Below, piece by piece: positions 44,408 through 53,249 of a stretch of 64,000 nt of DNA (its first letter is position 1; each line of letters begins with the position of its first letter). Location of the stretch: contig CALSNB010000001.1 of the NCBI GenBank assembly GCA_943787605.1, positions 806,001 through 870,000 on the forward strand. The letters are read 5' to 3'. Source of the stretch: GCA-2697345 sp002697345. Its GTDB lineage: Bacteria; Pseudomonadota; Alphaproteobacteria; Rhodobacterales; Rhodobacteraceae. A program made the position numbers and the translations under genes. Under the pieces are notes generated by a model. That model did no database searches, had not been told where the DNA came from, and was given only the letters and a program-made list of their open reading frames with translations.

Positions 44408-44788
44408 ATGAATATATTAATTATAGGTTCAGGAGGAAGAGAGCACTCCTTGGCCTGGGCGATAGCACAAAACCCTAAATGTGAAAATCTAATGGTTGCT
44501 CCTGGTAATCCAGGCATTGCTGAAATAGCAACATGTGTAGATATAGATGTCTATAATAATTCTCAAATACTAGAATTCTCACAAAATAATAAAATAGATC
44601 TAGTTATAATAGGTCCTGAAGGACCACTTGAAAATGGACTATCTGACCTATTAAGAAAAGGCGGAATAACAGTATTCGGATGCTCAAAGGAAGCAGCAAA
44701 ATTAGAAAGTTCAAAAAAATTTACAAAAGATTTATGTAAAAAAATTGGTGCTCCCCACGGCAAACTTTCGAGTTTTTTAGCAGTGTAA
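44408..44788 (+). CDS. purD: phosphoribosylamine--glycine ligase, N-terminal part (frameshifted gene)
   Basis: PurD joins phosphoribosylamine and glycine in purine synthesis. This first open frame (126 codons) holds the N domain: IIGSGGREHSLAWAIAQNP, VAPGNPGIAEIA, IDLVIIGPEGPLENGLSDLL and ESSKKFTKDLCKKIGAP. It stops at TAA 44786 ten codons after family similarity ends. Homology continues in the -1 frame from AGC at 44779. The shift falls at T6A (44773-44779). Joined by a -1 slip the product would be about 421 residues, the normal PurD length. Confidence 0.88.
   Translation: MNILIIGSGGREHSLAWAIAQNPKCENLMVAPGNPGIAEIATCVDIDVYNNSQILEFSQNNKIDLVIIGPEGPLENGLSDLLRKGGITVFGCSKEAAKLESSKKFTKDLCKKIGAPHGKLSSFLAV
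44773..44779 (+). other. T TTT TTA slippery heptamer at the purD frameshift
   Basis: The zero-frame codons here are AGT TTT TTA, so the heptamer has the X XXY YYZ phasing of a classical -1 ribosomal slippery site. A -1 slip gives TTT TTT then AGC AGT GTA, which is the frame that encodes the rest of PurD. The zero-frame stop follows 6 bases after the heptamer (TAA 44786-44788). No obvious strong stimulatory hairpin follows. A missing T in a homopolymer would look the same. Confidence 0.5.
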
Positions 44789-45672
44789 AAAAGGCTAAAG
44801 AATATGTTGTAAAACACGGTGTACCGATTGTAATAAAGTTAGATGGTTTAGCAGCGGGCAAAGGGGTTATAGTCGCAATGGACCAAAAAACTGCTTTCAA
44901 TGCTATTGATAGTTTTTTAGAAAAAAAAGAAACTGCGATACAAAATAAAATACTTATTGAGGAGTACTTAGAGGGCGAAGAAGCGTCTTTTTTTGTACTA
45001 TCAGATGGAAAAAACTTACTACCCATTGGATCAGCACAAGACCACAAAACGGCTTACGATAATGATCAAGGCCCTAATACTGGAGGAATGGGCGCATATT
45101 CTCCAGCCCCCGTATTAACTCAATCGATAATGGATCTAACCATAGAAAGTATAATAAAGCCCACAATTAAAGAAATGTTTAATAGAGGCACACCTTACAA
45201 AGGCGTTATCTTTGCAGGCTTAATGATAAAAAATGGAATTCCAAAGCTTATAGAGTATAATGTTAGATTTGGAGATCCTGAGTGCCAAGCTTTAATGATA
45301 CGACTAGGTCCACAGGTCTTAGATCTCATTGTAGCATGCTGCTCAACTAAGTTAGATAAAGCAAAAATAAACTGGGCCAAAGATCATTCTGTTACAATTG
45401 TTCTGGCGAACAAGGGATATCCTGGAAATTATAAAAACGGTTCAAAAATACGTTTTGTTGAAGAATTAAAGAATGATAGCCTCAACCAGATTTTTCATGC
45501 TGGAACCAAAAAACATAACTCCCACCTTATAGCAAATGGAGGTAGAGTTCTAAATATTACCGCACGTGGAGATAGCCTTTTAGAAGCTCGTGATCGAGCA
45601 TATAAAACTCTTGAAAAAATAAATTGGCCAGAAGGGTTTTATAGGTCAGACATCGGATGGCGAGCGCTTTAA
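44779..45672 (+). CDS. purD: phosphoribosylamine--glycine ligase, ATP-grasp and C-terminal part
   Basis: The -1 frame supplies the rest of PurD (about 297 residues): SSVKKAKEYVVKHGVPIVIK, the ATP-binding DGLAAGKGVIV, IEEYLEGEEASFFVLSDG, QDHKTAYDNDQGPNTGGMGA, GLMIKNGIPKLIEYNVRFGD and the C-terminal ALEKINWPEGFYRSDIG-like end. ATG at 44878 could start this frame but would omit the DGLAAGKG ATP-binding loop, so separate translation would not give a working enzyme. All catalytic blocks are intact across the two frames, which argues against long-standing decay. Confidence 0.88.
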   Translation, partial: SSVKKAKEYVVKHGVPIVIKLDGLAAGKGVIVAMDQKTAFNAIDSFLEKKETAIQNKILIEEYLEGEEASFFVLSDGKNLLPIGSAQDHKTAYDNDQGPNTGGMGAYSPAPVLTQSIMDLTIESIIKPTIKEMFNRGTPYKGVIFAGLMIKNGIPKLIEYNVRFGDPECQALMIRLGPQVLDLIVACCSTKLDKAKINWAKDHSVTIVLANKGYPGNYKNGSKIRFVEELKNDSLNQIFHAGTKKHNSHLIANGGRVLNITARGDSLLEARDRAYKTLEKINWPEGFYRSDIGWRAL

Positions 45673-45730
45673 TGTGTATAATTCCCAGTCTAATCCAATT
45701 CTTTAAATACACTTTTAAGGAAAATTAACG

Positions 45731-46054
45731 TTATATTTGCCTTTCTGGCATATTAACTACTAAACCATCAAGTTGATCAGTTACTTTTATTTGACATGTA
45801 AGACGAGAACGCACCGAGTCAGGTTCATATGCAAAATCAAGCATATCTTCTTCCATAGGATCCTTCTCTGGTAGTTTTTCAATCCAGTCTTCCGATATAT
45901 AAACATGGCATGTGGAGCAAGCGCAAGCTCCTCCGCAATCTGCTTCAATCCCTGGAATATTATTATTACGAGCACCTTCCATAACAGTCAAACCAGGCTC
46001 AACATCTACTAAATGCTTTTCGCCACTGTACTCAATATATGTAATTTTAACCAT
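45731..46054 (-). CDS. 2Fe-2S ferredoxin (adrenodoxin/FdVI type)
   Basis: This 107-residue cytoplasmic electron carrier has the four cluster cysteines in the adrenodoxin-like pattern: CGGACACSTCHVYI (C-x5-C-x2-C) at residues 40-53 and a fourth in RLTCQIKVTD near 88. The acidic patch EDMLDFAYEPDSVRSRL is typical of alphaproteobacterial FdVI/FdxE and ISC-associated ferredoxins. It stands alone and converges with purD. The redox partner is unknown; a role in Fe-S assembly or cytochrome P450 reduction is possible. Confidence 0.92.
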   Translation of the reverse strand: MVKITYIEYSGEKHLVDVEPGLTVMEGARNNNIPGIEADCGGACACSTCHVYISEDWIEKLPEKDPMEEDMLDFAYEPDSVRSRLTCQIKVTDQLDGLVVNMPERQI

Positions 46055-46166
46055 CTTGATGCCTCATAAATAAAACCTAAGAGAAGGGAATAGTATAGAC
46101 TATCAGGTTTTTCTAGACCAAGTTTTATATATTGTAAAAATAATTATTTGTTCTATCTTTGTTCTT

Positions 46167-46514
46167 ATGATTAAAACTAAAAATAATAGTATTTGGCCAA
46201 AGCCACCTTCGTGTATAGTGAATTGTCAACTGCAGGAGCCCCCAAACGGAACAACTATATCTGTGGCAGGGCTTGTGTTAGTTCGCCAACGCCCTGGAAC
46301 AGCGAATGGCGTTGTGTTTATTACTCTAGAAGATGAGACAGGTACAGCTAATATAATTATTTGGAAGAACATATTTAAACAATATAGAAGAGCCATCATA
46401 GAGAGCCGGCTACTACGAGTAACAGGAACTATTCAACGCCAGGGAGATGTTAGTCATATTATTGCAAAGCATCTTGAAGATATATCTTACATGCTCGATG
46501 AAGTCTTAAATTAG
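46167..46514 (+). CDS. orphan C-terminal OB-fold of error-prone DNA polymerase DnaE2 (remnant or stand-alone)
   Basis: This 115-residue ORF matches only the tail of DnaE2/ImuC: VAGLVLVRQRPGTANGVVF, ITLEDETGTANIIIW and SRLLRVTGTIQRQGDVSHII are signature strands of the OB-fold that ends DnaE2. The polymerase, PHP and finger domains are absent, and the upstream 110 bp before the ferredoxin gene hold no trace of them. The frame has stayed open, so it is either a recent relic or a retained small nucleic-acid-binding protein. No imuA or imuB is in the window. No clear ribosome-binding site precedes the ATG. Confidence 0.7.
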   Translation: MIKTKNNSIWPKPPSCIVNCQLQEPPNGTTISVAGLVLVRQRPGTANGVVFITLEDETGTANIIIWKNIFKQYRRAIIESRLLRVTGTIQRQGDVSHIIAKHLEDISYMLDEVLN

Positions 46515-46532
46515 TATTCAGTTTAAGACTTC
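46500..46532. terminator. 11-bp inverted repeat spanning two convergent stop codons
   Basis: GAAGTCTTAAA (46500-46510) pairs exactly with TTTAAGACTTC (46522-46532) across an 11-base loop. It covers the ends of the DnaE2-tail ORF and of degQ, which converge here. There is no T tract after either arm, so it may act as an mRNA-end hairpin rather than a full intrinsic terminator. Confidence 0.5.
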
Positions 46533-47958
46533 AATCCAGCCTTAAAGATAAAAAACGCAAGCGATCTTCTGACTTTATAAGAAATAATAGTGATTTCTTT
46601 TTAGCACTTTTAGAGTCTTGAAGAAGTTTTTTAAAGATACTTAAAGATAGCAGCTTTTCTTGAGCTACCTCAACTATCAAATCACCTACTCTTATTCCTT
46701 TTTCATAAGCCTCACTATCTTTTAAAACATCTTTAACTATAAGCCCATCAACATCTTTACTAAAGTTAAACTCACCTCTCGAACTATCATTTAACACTGA
46801 CAGGCTCATACCTAATATAAGCTCTACTACGGGGGCAGAAGGATTTTCATTTTTAGGAAAGGCTGTTGCCTCAGCTAACTCTCTTTGCCCTAAACGTACT
46901 TTAATAGTTATTTTCTTTCCTTTTCTGAGGAGTACTACATTTACAGTCTTATTTACAGCTGTTTTACCGACCACTCTGACCAACTCTTTAGTATTACTAA
47001 CTTCAATTCCATCAAAAACTAAAATGACGTCACCCGACTTAATACCACCGTCTTTTGCGGGCCCCTCCGGAACTTCAGTGACGAGGATTCCATCAATTGA
47101 TTCAATCCCAATTGCTTCTGCGATATCCTCAGTTAAATCTTGTATTCGTACGCCCAACCAACCGCGTCTGGTTCCTCCAAACTTTTTTAATTGCGTAATA
47201 ACTGGCGAAACAACATTTGAAGACATTGAGAACCCGATGCCAATAGAACCGCCATTCGGTGATAATATAGCTGTATTAACTCCAATCACCTCCCCGGCCG
47301 TATTAAATAACGGTCCTCCAGAATTTCCTCTATTTATAGCAGCATCAGTTTGAATAAAATCGTCATAGGCACCAGCCAACTCTCTTTTCCTGGCTGATAT
47401 AATACCTACAGACACAGAAAAACCTTGGCCTAAAGGGTTCCCAACAGCCATAACCCAATCTCCAACTCTACCAGAGTCGCTGTCACCGAATGACACAAAC
47501 GGTAAAGGTATATCACTGTCAACCTTAAGAAGAGCAATATCAGTCTTTGGATCCAATCCAACTACTTTTGCTTTAAGACGTCTTCCACTGAAAAATTCAA
47601 TCTCGATTTCGTCAGCTTTGTCAATGACATGATTATTTGTTACGATATAACCATCCTCAGATATAATGAAACCTGACCCCAAAGCTGATGAAGCTCTAGG
47701 TTTTCTATTTTGATCTCGTTCTAAAAAATCTTTAAATAGATCTTCGAAAGGTGAACCTTTTGGTACTACTGGCTTTTGCTCCCTAGAAATCTGTTCAATA
47801 ACTGTAGAGGTAGTAATGTTTACAACGGATGGGCTAACAGTCTCTGCCAGGTCAGCGAAGCTTTTTGGCATTTCAGCAACTGAGTTATGTGCACTAATTG
47901 TAATTAGTAGAAAAACTACAGATACAAATTTATATAATATCAAAGATTTTTGCTTCAT
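46531..47958 (-). CDS. Do/DegQ-family periplasmic serine protease
   Basis: Periplasmic HtrA-type protease/chaperone. The protein has an N-terminal hydrophobic export signal, a trypsin fold with His in IVTNNHVI, Asp in DPKTDIALLKVD and Ser in AINRGNSGGPLF, then two PDZ domains (GWLGVRIQDL and GMSLSVLNDS onwards). The triad is intact. I start at ATG 47958, which has GAGGA about six bases upstream, giving 475 residues; the frame extends to 47976. It is downstream of hflK-hflC-DUF2065, a conserved alphaproteobacterial arrangement for membrane protein quality control. Confidence 0.93.
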   Translation of the reverse strand: MKQKSLILYKFVSVVFLLITISAHNSVAEMPKSFADLAETVSPSVVNITTSTVIEQISREQKPVVPKGSPFEDLFKDFLERDQNRKPRASSALGSGFIISEDGYIVTNNHVIDKADEIEIEFFSGRRLKAKVVGLDPKTDIALLKVDSDIPLPFVSFGDSDSGRVGDWVMAVGNPLGQGFSVSVGIISARKRELAGAYDDFIQTDAAINRGNSGGPLFNTAGEVIGVNTAILSPNGGSIGIGFSMSSNVVSPVITQLKKFGGTRRGWLGVRIQDLTEDIAEAIGIESIDGILVTEVPEGPAKDGGIKSGDVILVFDGIEVSNTKELVRVVGKTAVNKTVNVVLLRKGKKITIKVRLGQRELAEATAFPKNENPSAPVVELILGMSLSVLNDSSRGEFNFSKDVDGLIVKDVLKDSEAYEKGIRVGDLIVEVAQEKLLSLSIFKKLLQDSKSAKKKSLLFLIKSEDRLRFLSLRLD

Positions 47959-48073
47959 TAAATTCCTCATAAACAAGTATATTGAAAAAAAAGGATTGTG
48001 GTTCAGTACTTAATTAAGACTGTAAAAAGTTAAATAAAAGACCTTAAGTTAAATATTACTATCGTATTAAATT

Positions 48074-48271
48074 TCACATAATTTTTTCTGAAATCCATAT
48101 TAAAAAGGTTCCTATAGCTAAACCAAAAAGCCCTATTATGCGCCTATTCTCTACTGTCGATTTAAGTAAAACTTTTAATATTTTCTCTAGGTATGTCGGC
48201 GCAAGAGCGATTATACACCCCTCAAGCGCCAACACTAACCCAATTGCCAGTACAAGCTTATTAAATATCAA
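48074..48271 (-). CDS. DUF2065 family small membrane protein
   Basis: This 65-residue protein has two hydrophobic segments (LVLAIGLVLALEGCIIAL and IIGLFGLAIGTFLIWI) separated by a short basic loop, the DUF2065 pattern. The start overlaps the hflC stop by four bases. Family members regularly follow hflC in Proteobacteria, so a link to the HflKC membrane complex is likely, but function is unknown. Confidence 0.85.
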   Translation of the reverse strand: MIFNKLVLAIGLVLALEGCIIALAPTYLEKILKVLLKSTVENRRIIGLFGLAIGTFLIWISEKIM

Positions 48272-49143
48272 CTACCAGTATCCGATTTAAGATAGTTAAA
48301 AAACTCACTGTCCGGTCGAACTACCATAGTCGTACTATCTGCACTCAATGCATTTCCATACGCATTTATTGATCTATAGAATTCAAAAAACTCTGGATCT
48401 GCACCATATGCTTTAGCAAAAATTGCATTTCGTTGAGCATCAGCTTCACCTCGTACGATTTCTGATTGTTTAGTAGCCTCAGACACCAACTCTACAACAG
48501 TTCTATCAGCCTGAGCACGTAGTCTCTGAGCCGCCTCCTTACCACGCGCAATTTCATCAGCTGCTTCTCTGTCACGCTCTGCTCTCATTCGGCTAAAAGT
48601 AGCATCCAGATTCTGTTCAGGTAGATTAGTTTGCTTCAACCGCACATCTATTACCTCAAGACCGAGAGGCAATGCCTTTCTACGGGCTTGATCTGTTATT
48701 CGAGACATAAGTTCTGCACGATCCGCAGATAAAATTGTATTAGACGTAACACCTTCAGAACCCAAAACTTCTCTGATAACAGGGTTCAATATACTCTCCA
48801 ACCTATCCTCAGCAGTTCTCAATCCTCCAACCCCAACAGCTTGTCTGAACTGAACAACATCCGAAATTCTGTATCTTGCGAAAGCATCTACCACTAGCCG
48901 CCGATCATCCGACGGAGTTACTTCTGTGGGAACAGTGTCAAGAGATAAGATACGGTCATCATATCGCACGATTTCTTGAATAAAAGGTATTTTGAACGCT
49001 AATCCCGGGTTTTCTTTAACTGCTTTAATTTGTCCAAACTGTAAGACTAAACCTTTTTGACGTTCGTCGACTATAAAAACAGATGAAAGTAATATAAGTA
49101 TTAAACCACCTACAAAAACTGATATGAGAACACTTTTACTCAT
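48268..49143 (-). CDS. hflC: HflC, membrane protease modulator
   Basis: HflC is a stomatin/prohibitin (SPFH)-domain protein with one N-terminal membrane anchor (VLISVFVGGLILILLSSVFI) and a periplasmic body. With HflK it forms a cage around FtsH and modulates its proteolysis. The 291 residues show VDERQKGLVLQFGQIK, PFIQEIVRYDDRIL, VIDVRLKQTNLPEQN and the coiled-coil RMRAERDREAADEIARGKE. The ATG overlaps the hflK stop by one base. Confidence 0.95.
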   Translation of the reverse strand: MSKSVLISVFVGGLILILLSSVFIVDERQKGLVLQFGQIKAVKENPGLAFKIPFIQEIVRYDDRILSLDTVPTEVTPSDDRRLVVDAFARYRISDVVQFRQAVGVGGLRTAEDRLESILNPVIREVLGSEGVTSNTILSADRAELMSRITDQARRKALPLGLEVIDVRLKQTNLPEQNLDATFSRMRAERDREAADEIARGKEAAQRLRAQADRTVVELVSEATKQSEIVRGEADAQRNAIFAKAYGADPEFFEFYRSINAYGNALSADSTTMVVRPDSEFFNYLKSDTGS

Positions 49144-50279
49144 TAGTTAGACTCCCCTGATTTATTGTTACTTTTATTCATTAACTCATTTAAGGGCAGG
49201 TATGGAACAATATTTGAAGTCCCTCCACCACCAGCATCATCTACAATAATCTTATTCATCGAACCATAGATTCCTTCCATAGCTTCGATATACAACCGTT
49301 TTCTCGTAACTTCTGGTGCCTTTGTATACTCTGCTAACACAGCTGAGAATCGACTTGCTTCACCTTCAGCCCCATTCACTACCATAGCCCTATAACCTTC
49401 AGCTTGTTCGAGTAACTGAGAGGCTTCACCACGAGCTCCAGCTAATACCGTATAAGCATAAGCATCAGCCTGCCTCTCTAACTTATCTCTTTCCTGCTCT
49501 GCAGCCTGAACCTCTCTAAAGCTATCAATAACTTCTAAAGGAGGGTCAGCTTTATCGAGATTTAATCGGACTATGTTTACTCCACTATCATATTCATTCA
49601 TTGTCTCTTGGATAAGGAGCTTAGCGGTGTCAGCAATAATTTGCCTATCCCTATTAAGGATAGGGGCTAATTCCGATCTAGCTATTACTTCTCGCATAGC
49701 AGACTCAGAAACTGCTCTAATTGTCGACCTTGGTTCAGCAAGATTAAATAAAAACTTTGCCGGATCATTTATATTCCAGACAACTTGAAAATCAATGTCT
49801 ACAATGTTTTCATCCGTAGTAAGCATTAGGCCACTATCACCTCTGCCACCTAAACCAATATCTTCTGTTTGCTCTCTGGTTACCGGAATTACTTCTTTCG
49901 AAACAAATGGCCAAGGTGCAAAATTTAAACCAGGGTTTCCTATCGATGAAAATTCTCCAAGGAATAACTCTACAGACTGTTCTTCAGGCTTTACTGAGTA
50001 AAGTGATGTAAATAACCAGAGAGCCGCCGCTCCTAATACTACCAGACCAAAAGATCCTTTTGAGAGCCCGCCACTTCCATTTTGTCCGCCAGAACCACCT
50101 GTTTTTCCGCCTTTTCCTCCCATTAAAACTCGAAGTTGTTCCTGACCTTTTTTTACGATATCTTCAATTTCAGGAATCTTTTGTCCTCCAAGTCCTGACC
50201 CAACTGGCTCATTAGTTTTTTGTCCGTCATCACTGTTATCACCGCCACCCCAAGGGCCACCACCATTATTACCAGCCAT
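49143..50279 (-). CDS. hflK: HflK, membrane protease modulator
   Basis: SPFH-domain partner of HflC. The 378-residue protein has a glycine-rich cytoplasmic N-terminus (NNGGGPWGGGDNSDD and GGKGGKTGGSGGQNGSGG), a membrane segment near 75-92 (FGLVVLGAAALWLFTSLY), then VKPEEQSVELFLGEF and the coiled-coil FREVQAAEQERDKLERQADAYA. First gene of hflK-hflC-DUF2065-degQ. Confidence 0.95.
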   Translation of the reverse strand: MAGNNGGGPWGGGDNSDDGQKTNEPVGSGLGGQKIPEIEDIVKKGQEQLRVLMGGKGGKTGGSGGQNGSGGLSKGSFGLVVLGAAALWLFTSLYSVKPEEQSVELFLGEFSSIGNPGLNFAPWPFVSKEVIPVTREQTEDIGLGGRGDSGLMLTTDENIVDIDFQVVWNINDPAKFLFNLAEPRSTIRAVSESAMREVIARSELAPILNRDRQIIADTAKLLIQETMNEYDSGVNIVRLNLDKADPPLEVIDSFREVQAAEQERDKLERQADAYAYTVLAGARGEASQLLEQAEGYRAMVVNGAEGEASRFSAVLAEYTKAPEVTRKRLYIEAMEGIYGSMNKIIVDDAGGGGTSNIVPYLPLNELMNKSNNKSGESN

Positions 50280-50348
50280 TACTTTTTTCCTTTACAAGAA
50301 TTTTTAAATTAAACCTCTTACCGTTAAATGGGGCCTTAATACTCAAAT

Positions 50349-51704
50349 TCAACCTCTATTAATCGGATTCTTCATCGTAACCAATTCTTCTGCAATTGTG
50401 GGGTGCACCGCACAAACTTGATCGAACTGATCTTTGGTCGCCCCCATCTTAATTGCAATTGATACTAGTTGGATCATTTCTGCTGCATCAGGCGCCACAA
50501 TATGACAACCAATTACCACATTTGTCTGTTTTGATACAATCAATTTCATCAATACTTCTTCACTTTTTGAAATAAATGATTTCTCCATGGATCTGAACTT
50601 AGATTCGTAAACTAATATTGGTTCGAGTTTTAAAGCATCTTTTTCACTCAATCCAATGGACCCTAATTCAGGTTGTGTGAACACCGCTGAAGGCACCAAA
50701 TGATGATCAACTGGTGTGGGATTTCCAAAAAACATAGTTTGAGCAAAAGCCATTGCCTCGTTTATTGCTACAGGCGTTAAATTAATTCTGTTTGTAACAT
50801 CCCCAATTGCAAAAATTGAAGGTAGATCCGTTTGTGAATATTTATCTACTAATATCTCACCAGATACCCCTGTTTTTAGACCAACATTGTGTAAACCTAA
50901 GGTTTTTGTGTTGGGCTTTCTTCCAGTTGCAAACAATACATCATCAAATAATTCCGTGGATCCATGCTGAAAATTAATTTTTAACTGATCAACTTGACGA
51001 CTAAGTTTTGAAATATTTTCATTACATCTTATCTTTATTCCGTCGGTGACCATATTTTGAGAAATCAGTTGTGATGCATCATCATCGAAACTCCTCAATA
51101 TATTTTGTCCCCTGTAAATCTGAGTTACATCTACACCTAACCCATTAAAAATGCAGGAAAATTCACTTGCTATATAACCACCCCCAACTATTAAAAGTGA
51201 TTTTGGTAACTTTTTAAGTCCAAAAACATCATCTGAAATCATACCCAAACTGGAACCAGTTACCTCAGGTCTTGCTGCCTGCCCTCCAACCGCAATCAAG
51301 ATAGTCTTGGCTCTAATTTCCTCACCTGAACTCAACAGGACTGTATGGGGATCTTTGATCTGTGCCCAATCATCAAAAACACTAACCCCTGATACTTCGA
51401 GGAGTTTCCTATACACTTTTTCTAATCGAACTAGTTCAGCATCTAGCTTTTCCTTGAAATGCTTCCAAGAAAACCCAGTCACATTTACATCCCAACCATA
51501 CTCTCTTCCTTCATTAAAGTTTTCTTGGTATTTAGAAGCATAAACCATCAATTTTTTTGGGACACAGCCCCGAATGACACAAGTACCACCCATTCTATCT
51601 CCCTCTGCAAGGCAAACTTTATATCCTTGCGCTGCGACAACACGAGCAGCCCTAACTCCTCCAGATCCACCACCAATAACAAAAAGATCACAATCAAATT
51701 TCAT
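50349..51704 (-). CDS. gor: glutathione-disulfide reductase
   Basis: FAD enzyme that reduces glutathione disulfide with NADPH. The 451-residue protein has the FAD motif DLFVIGGGSGGVRAARVVA, the redox-active disulfide in GGTCVIRGCVPKK (residues 39-51), the NADPH motif LIVGGGYIASEFSCIFNGLG, the second FAD motif PSIFAIGDVTNRINLTPVA and the dimer-interface catalytic HPTIAEELVTM. The GxGYIA signature favours glutathione over lipoamide or trypanothione. It is 14 bp downstream of rpiA. Confidence 0.94.
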   Translation of the reverse strand: MKFDCDLFVIGGGSGGVRAARVVAAQGYKVCLAEGDRMGGTCVIRGCVPKKLMVYASKYQENFNEGREYGWDVNVTGFSWKHFKEKLDAELVRLEKVYRKLLEVSGVSVFDDWAQIKDPHTVLLSSGEEIRAKTILIAVGGQAARPEVTGSSLGMISDDVFGLKKLPKSLLIVGGGYIASEFSCIFNGLGVDVTQIYRGQNILRSFDDDASQLISQNMVTDGIKIRCNENISKLSRQVDQLKINFQHGSTELFDDVLFATGRKPNTKTLGLHNVGLKTGVSGEILVDKYSQTDLPSIFAIGDVTNRINLTPVAINEAMAFAQTMFFGNPTPVDHHLVPSAVFTQPELGSIGLSEKDALKLEPILVYESKFRSMEKSFISKSEEVLMKLIVSKQTNVVIGCHIVAPDAAEMIQLVSIAIKMGATKDQFDQVCAVHPTIAEELVTMKNPINRG

Positions 51705-51718
51705 CTAAAACTTACTTT

Positions 51719-52504
51719 CTAATATTTAAACTCATGAAACATTTGGTCCAAATCTACGTTCCGGCTAGACACCATGTTCCTTGATGGCTCATGTACCGAA
51801 ACCTTACCCCCTTTTTCACCCAAGATTAAAATGTCACAACTATTAATAAATAATCCATTTTCCACAACACCAGGAACCAAATTAAGTTCGCGACTCAATA
51901 ACAAAGGTTCAAAAATTTTCGTAAGCTCTAAGTCTAAAATAAAATTTCCTTCATCAGTTTTTAGTGTAAAATTATCATTCATTCTCTGATTAATTTGGTA
52001 ATTTTTATAACCAAGTTTATTTAATATGGATACTATGCATTCTTTACTTGAGCTTGAACCGAATTTGATCAATTCAACAGGAAGCGGAAACGAACCCAAT
52101 GAATCAACGTATTTCATTTGATCAGCTACGATAATTACTTTATTTGAAGCTGCTGCAACAATTTTTTCATGCAACAAAGCAGCACCACCACCTTTAATAA
52201 GGTTGTAGTTTTTATCACATTCATCAGTCCCATCAATTGTAATATCTAGAAATTTAACCTCGTCCAGTGTAGTGGTCTGTATCTGATACTCCAAAGCAAG
52301 TTTAGCAGTCTGATTAGAAGTCGGAACAGCCTTAATACTTATTCCTTCCTTATAGATCTTGTTCGCCAAACATTTTATCATCCAGGCAGCCGTAGATCCG
52401 GTGCCAAGACCAACATTCATGCCATCTTGTATGTATTCAACTGCAATAGCTGCTGCGGCCAACTTTGCCCGATCAATATCTTTTAGATCCACAGATTTTA
52501 TCAT
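51719..52504 (-). CDS. rpiA: ribose-5-phosphate isomerase A
   Basis: RpiA interconverts ribose-5-phosphate and ribulose-5-phosphate in the pentose phosphate pathway. The 261-residue protein has MNVGLGTGSTAAWMIK, VPTSNQTAKLAL, DITIDGTDECDKNYNLIKGGGAALLHEKI split over the active site (Asp, Glu and Lys ligands), and the C-terminal VVENGLFINSCDILILG. The tail is 30 or so residues longer than E. coli RpiA. It precedes gor in the same direction. Confidence 0.95.
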   Translation of the reverse strand: MIKSVDLKDIDRAKLAAAAIAVEYIQDGMNVGLGTGSTAAWMIKCLANKIYKEGISIKAVPTSNQTAKLALEYQIQTTTLDEVKFLDITIDGTDECDKNYNLIKGGGAALLHEKIVAAASNKVIIVADQMKYVDSLGSFPLPVELIKFGSSSSKECIVSILNKLGYKNYQINQRMNDNFTLKTDEGNFILDLELTKIFEPLLLSRELNLVPGVVENGLFINSCDILILGEKGGKVSVHEPSRNMVSSRNVDLDQMFHEFKY

Positions 52505-52560
52505 TTTGACATTCCAGAGTCATTTCATTACTTGAAGTTACTAGATTTCTCAAAGAATTA

Positions 52561-53211
52561 CTAAAGTACTTCGAGCACATTTGTAAGATATTTTTTTGGA
52601 AGTATAATTATAGCTGATCTATGATTAAAGCTTAATTGGACTTTTGAAACTACTTCGTTAGAAGTCCCAACTTTTTTTGCAGGGTTCAATTTTAAATTAT
52701 CTATTGGGTACTTTAGCCCTTGGCTAGCCCCCTCAATAGAGCTCATCGGAAATACTGAAAAACGAGTTCCAACCGGTAACTTAATTGAAAGAACGTCAGG
52801 GCAAAGAAAACAAATGTCTCTGGAGCCAATCAATATACACTTTTGCTCAGGAAACTTTACTAAAGCTGACAAGTTTGCGAGCTCGTGATCCAACCGCCCG
52901 CCTAAAAACCCAATACCTATAAATTTTGGGGCGATCACTAGATGCAAGCACTTTTCTAAATCTGTACTATCTTGGCAATCAATTTCACAAAACTCATCTT
53001 TGCTATATAGAGCCTTAACTTTTGTAGAGACAGAATCCATATCCCCTATTACAAACTTAGCCTTTACTCCCTCTCGATGTGCGGCATTTGCTCCGCCATC
53101 CGCAACCACAACAGAGGAAGATTTTAATAACGCTTTTTTAAAATCATTTCTACTATATGGCCCATTACCAACTAACATTACAGTCTCAGTAAAGTTAATC
53201 GATCTATCCAA
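52561..53211 (-). CDS. thiamine pyrophosphokinase
   Basis: This enzyme transfers diphosphate from ATP to thiamine to make TPP. The 216 residues show VVADGGANAAHREGVKAKFV followed by IGDMDSVS (ATP-binding DGGAN and GDxDS blocks), CQDSTDLEKCLHLV, GFLGGRLDHELANLSAL and, near the C-terminus, GTSNEVVSKVQLSF, the SN..S thiamine-binding signature. It lies between rpiA and DUF2842 on the same strand. No thi-box is evident upstream. Confidence 0.88.
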   Translation of the reverse strand: MDRSINFTETVMLVGNGPYSRNDFKKALLKSSSVVVADGGANAAHREGVKAKFVIGDMDSVSTKVKALYSKDEFCEIDCQDSTDLEKCLHLVIAPKFIGIGFLGGRLDHELANLSALVKFPEQKCILIGSRDICFLCPDVLSIKLPVGTRFSVFPMSSIEGASQGLKYPIDNLKLNPAKKVGTSNEVVSKVQLSFNHRSAIIILPKKYLTNVLEVL

Positions 53212-53249
53212 TTGTTATTTCCATTTCACTTGTAGAGATTGAGTTAGTT

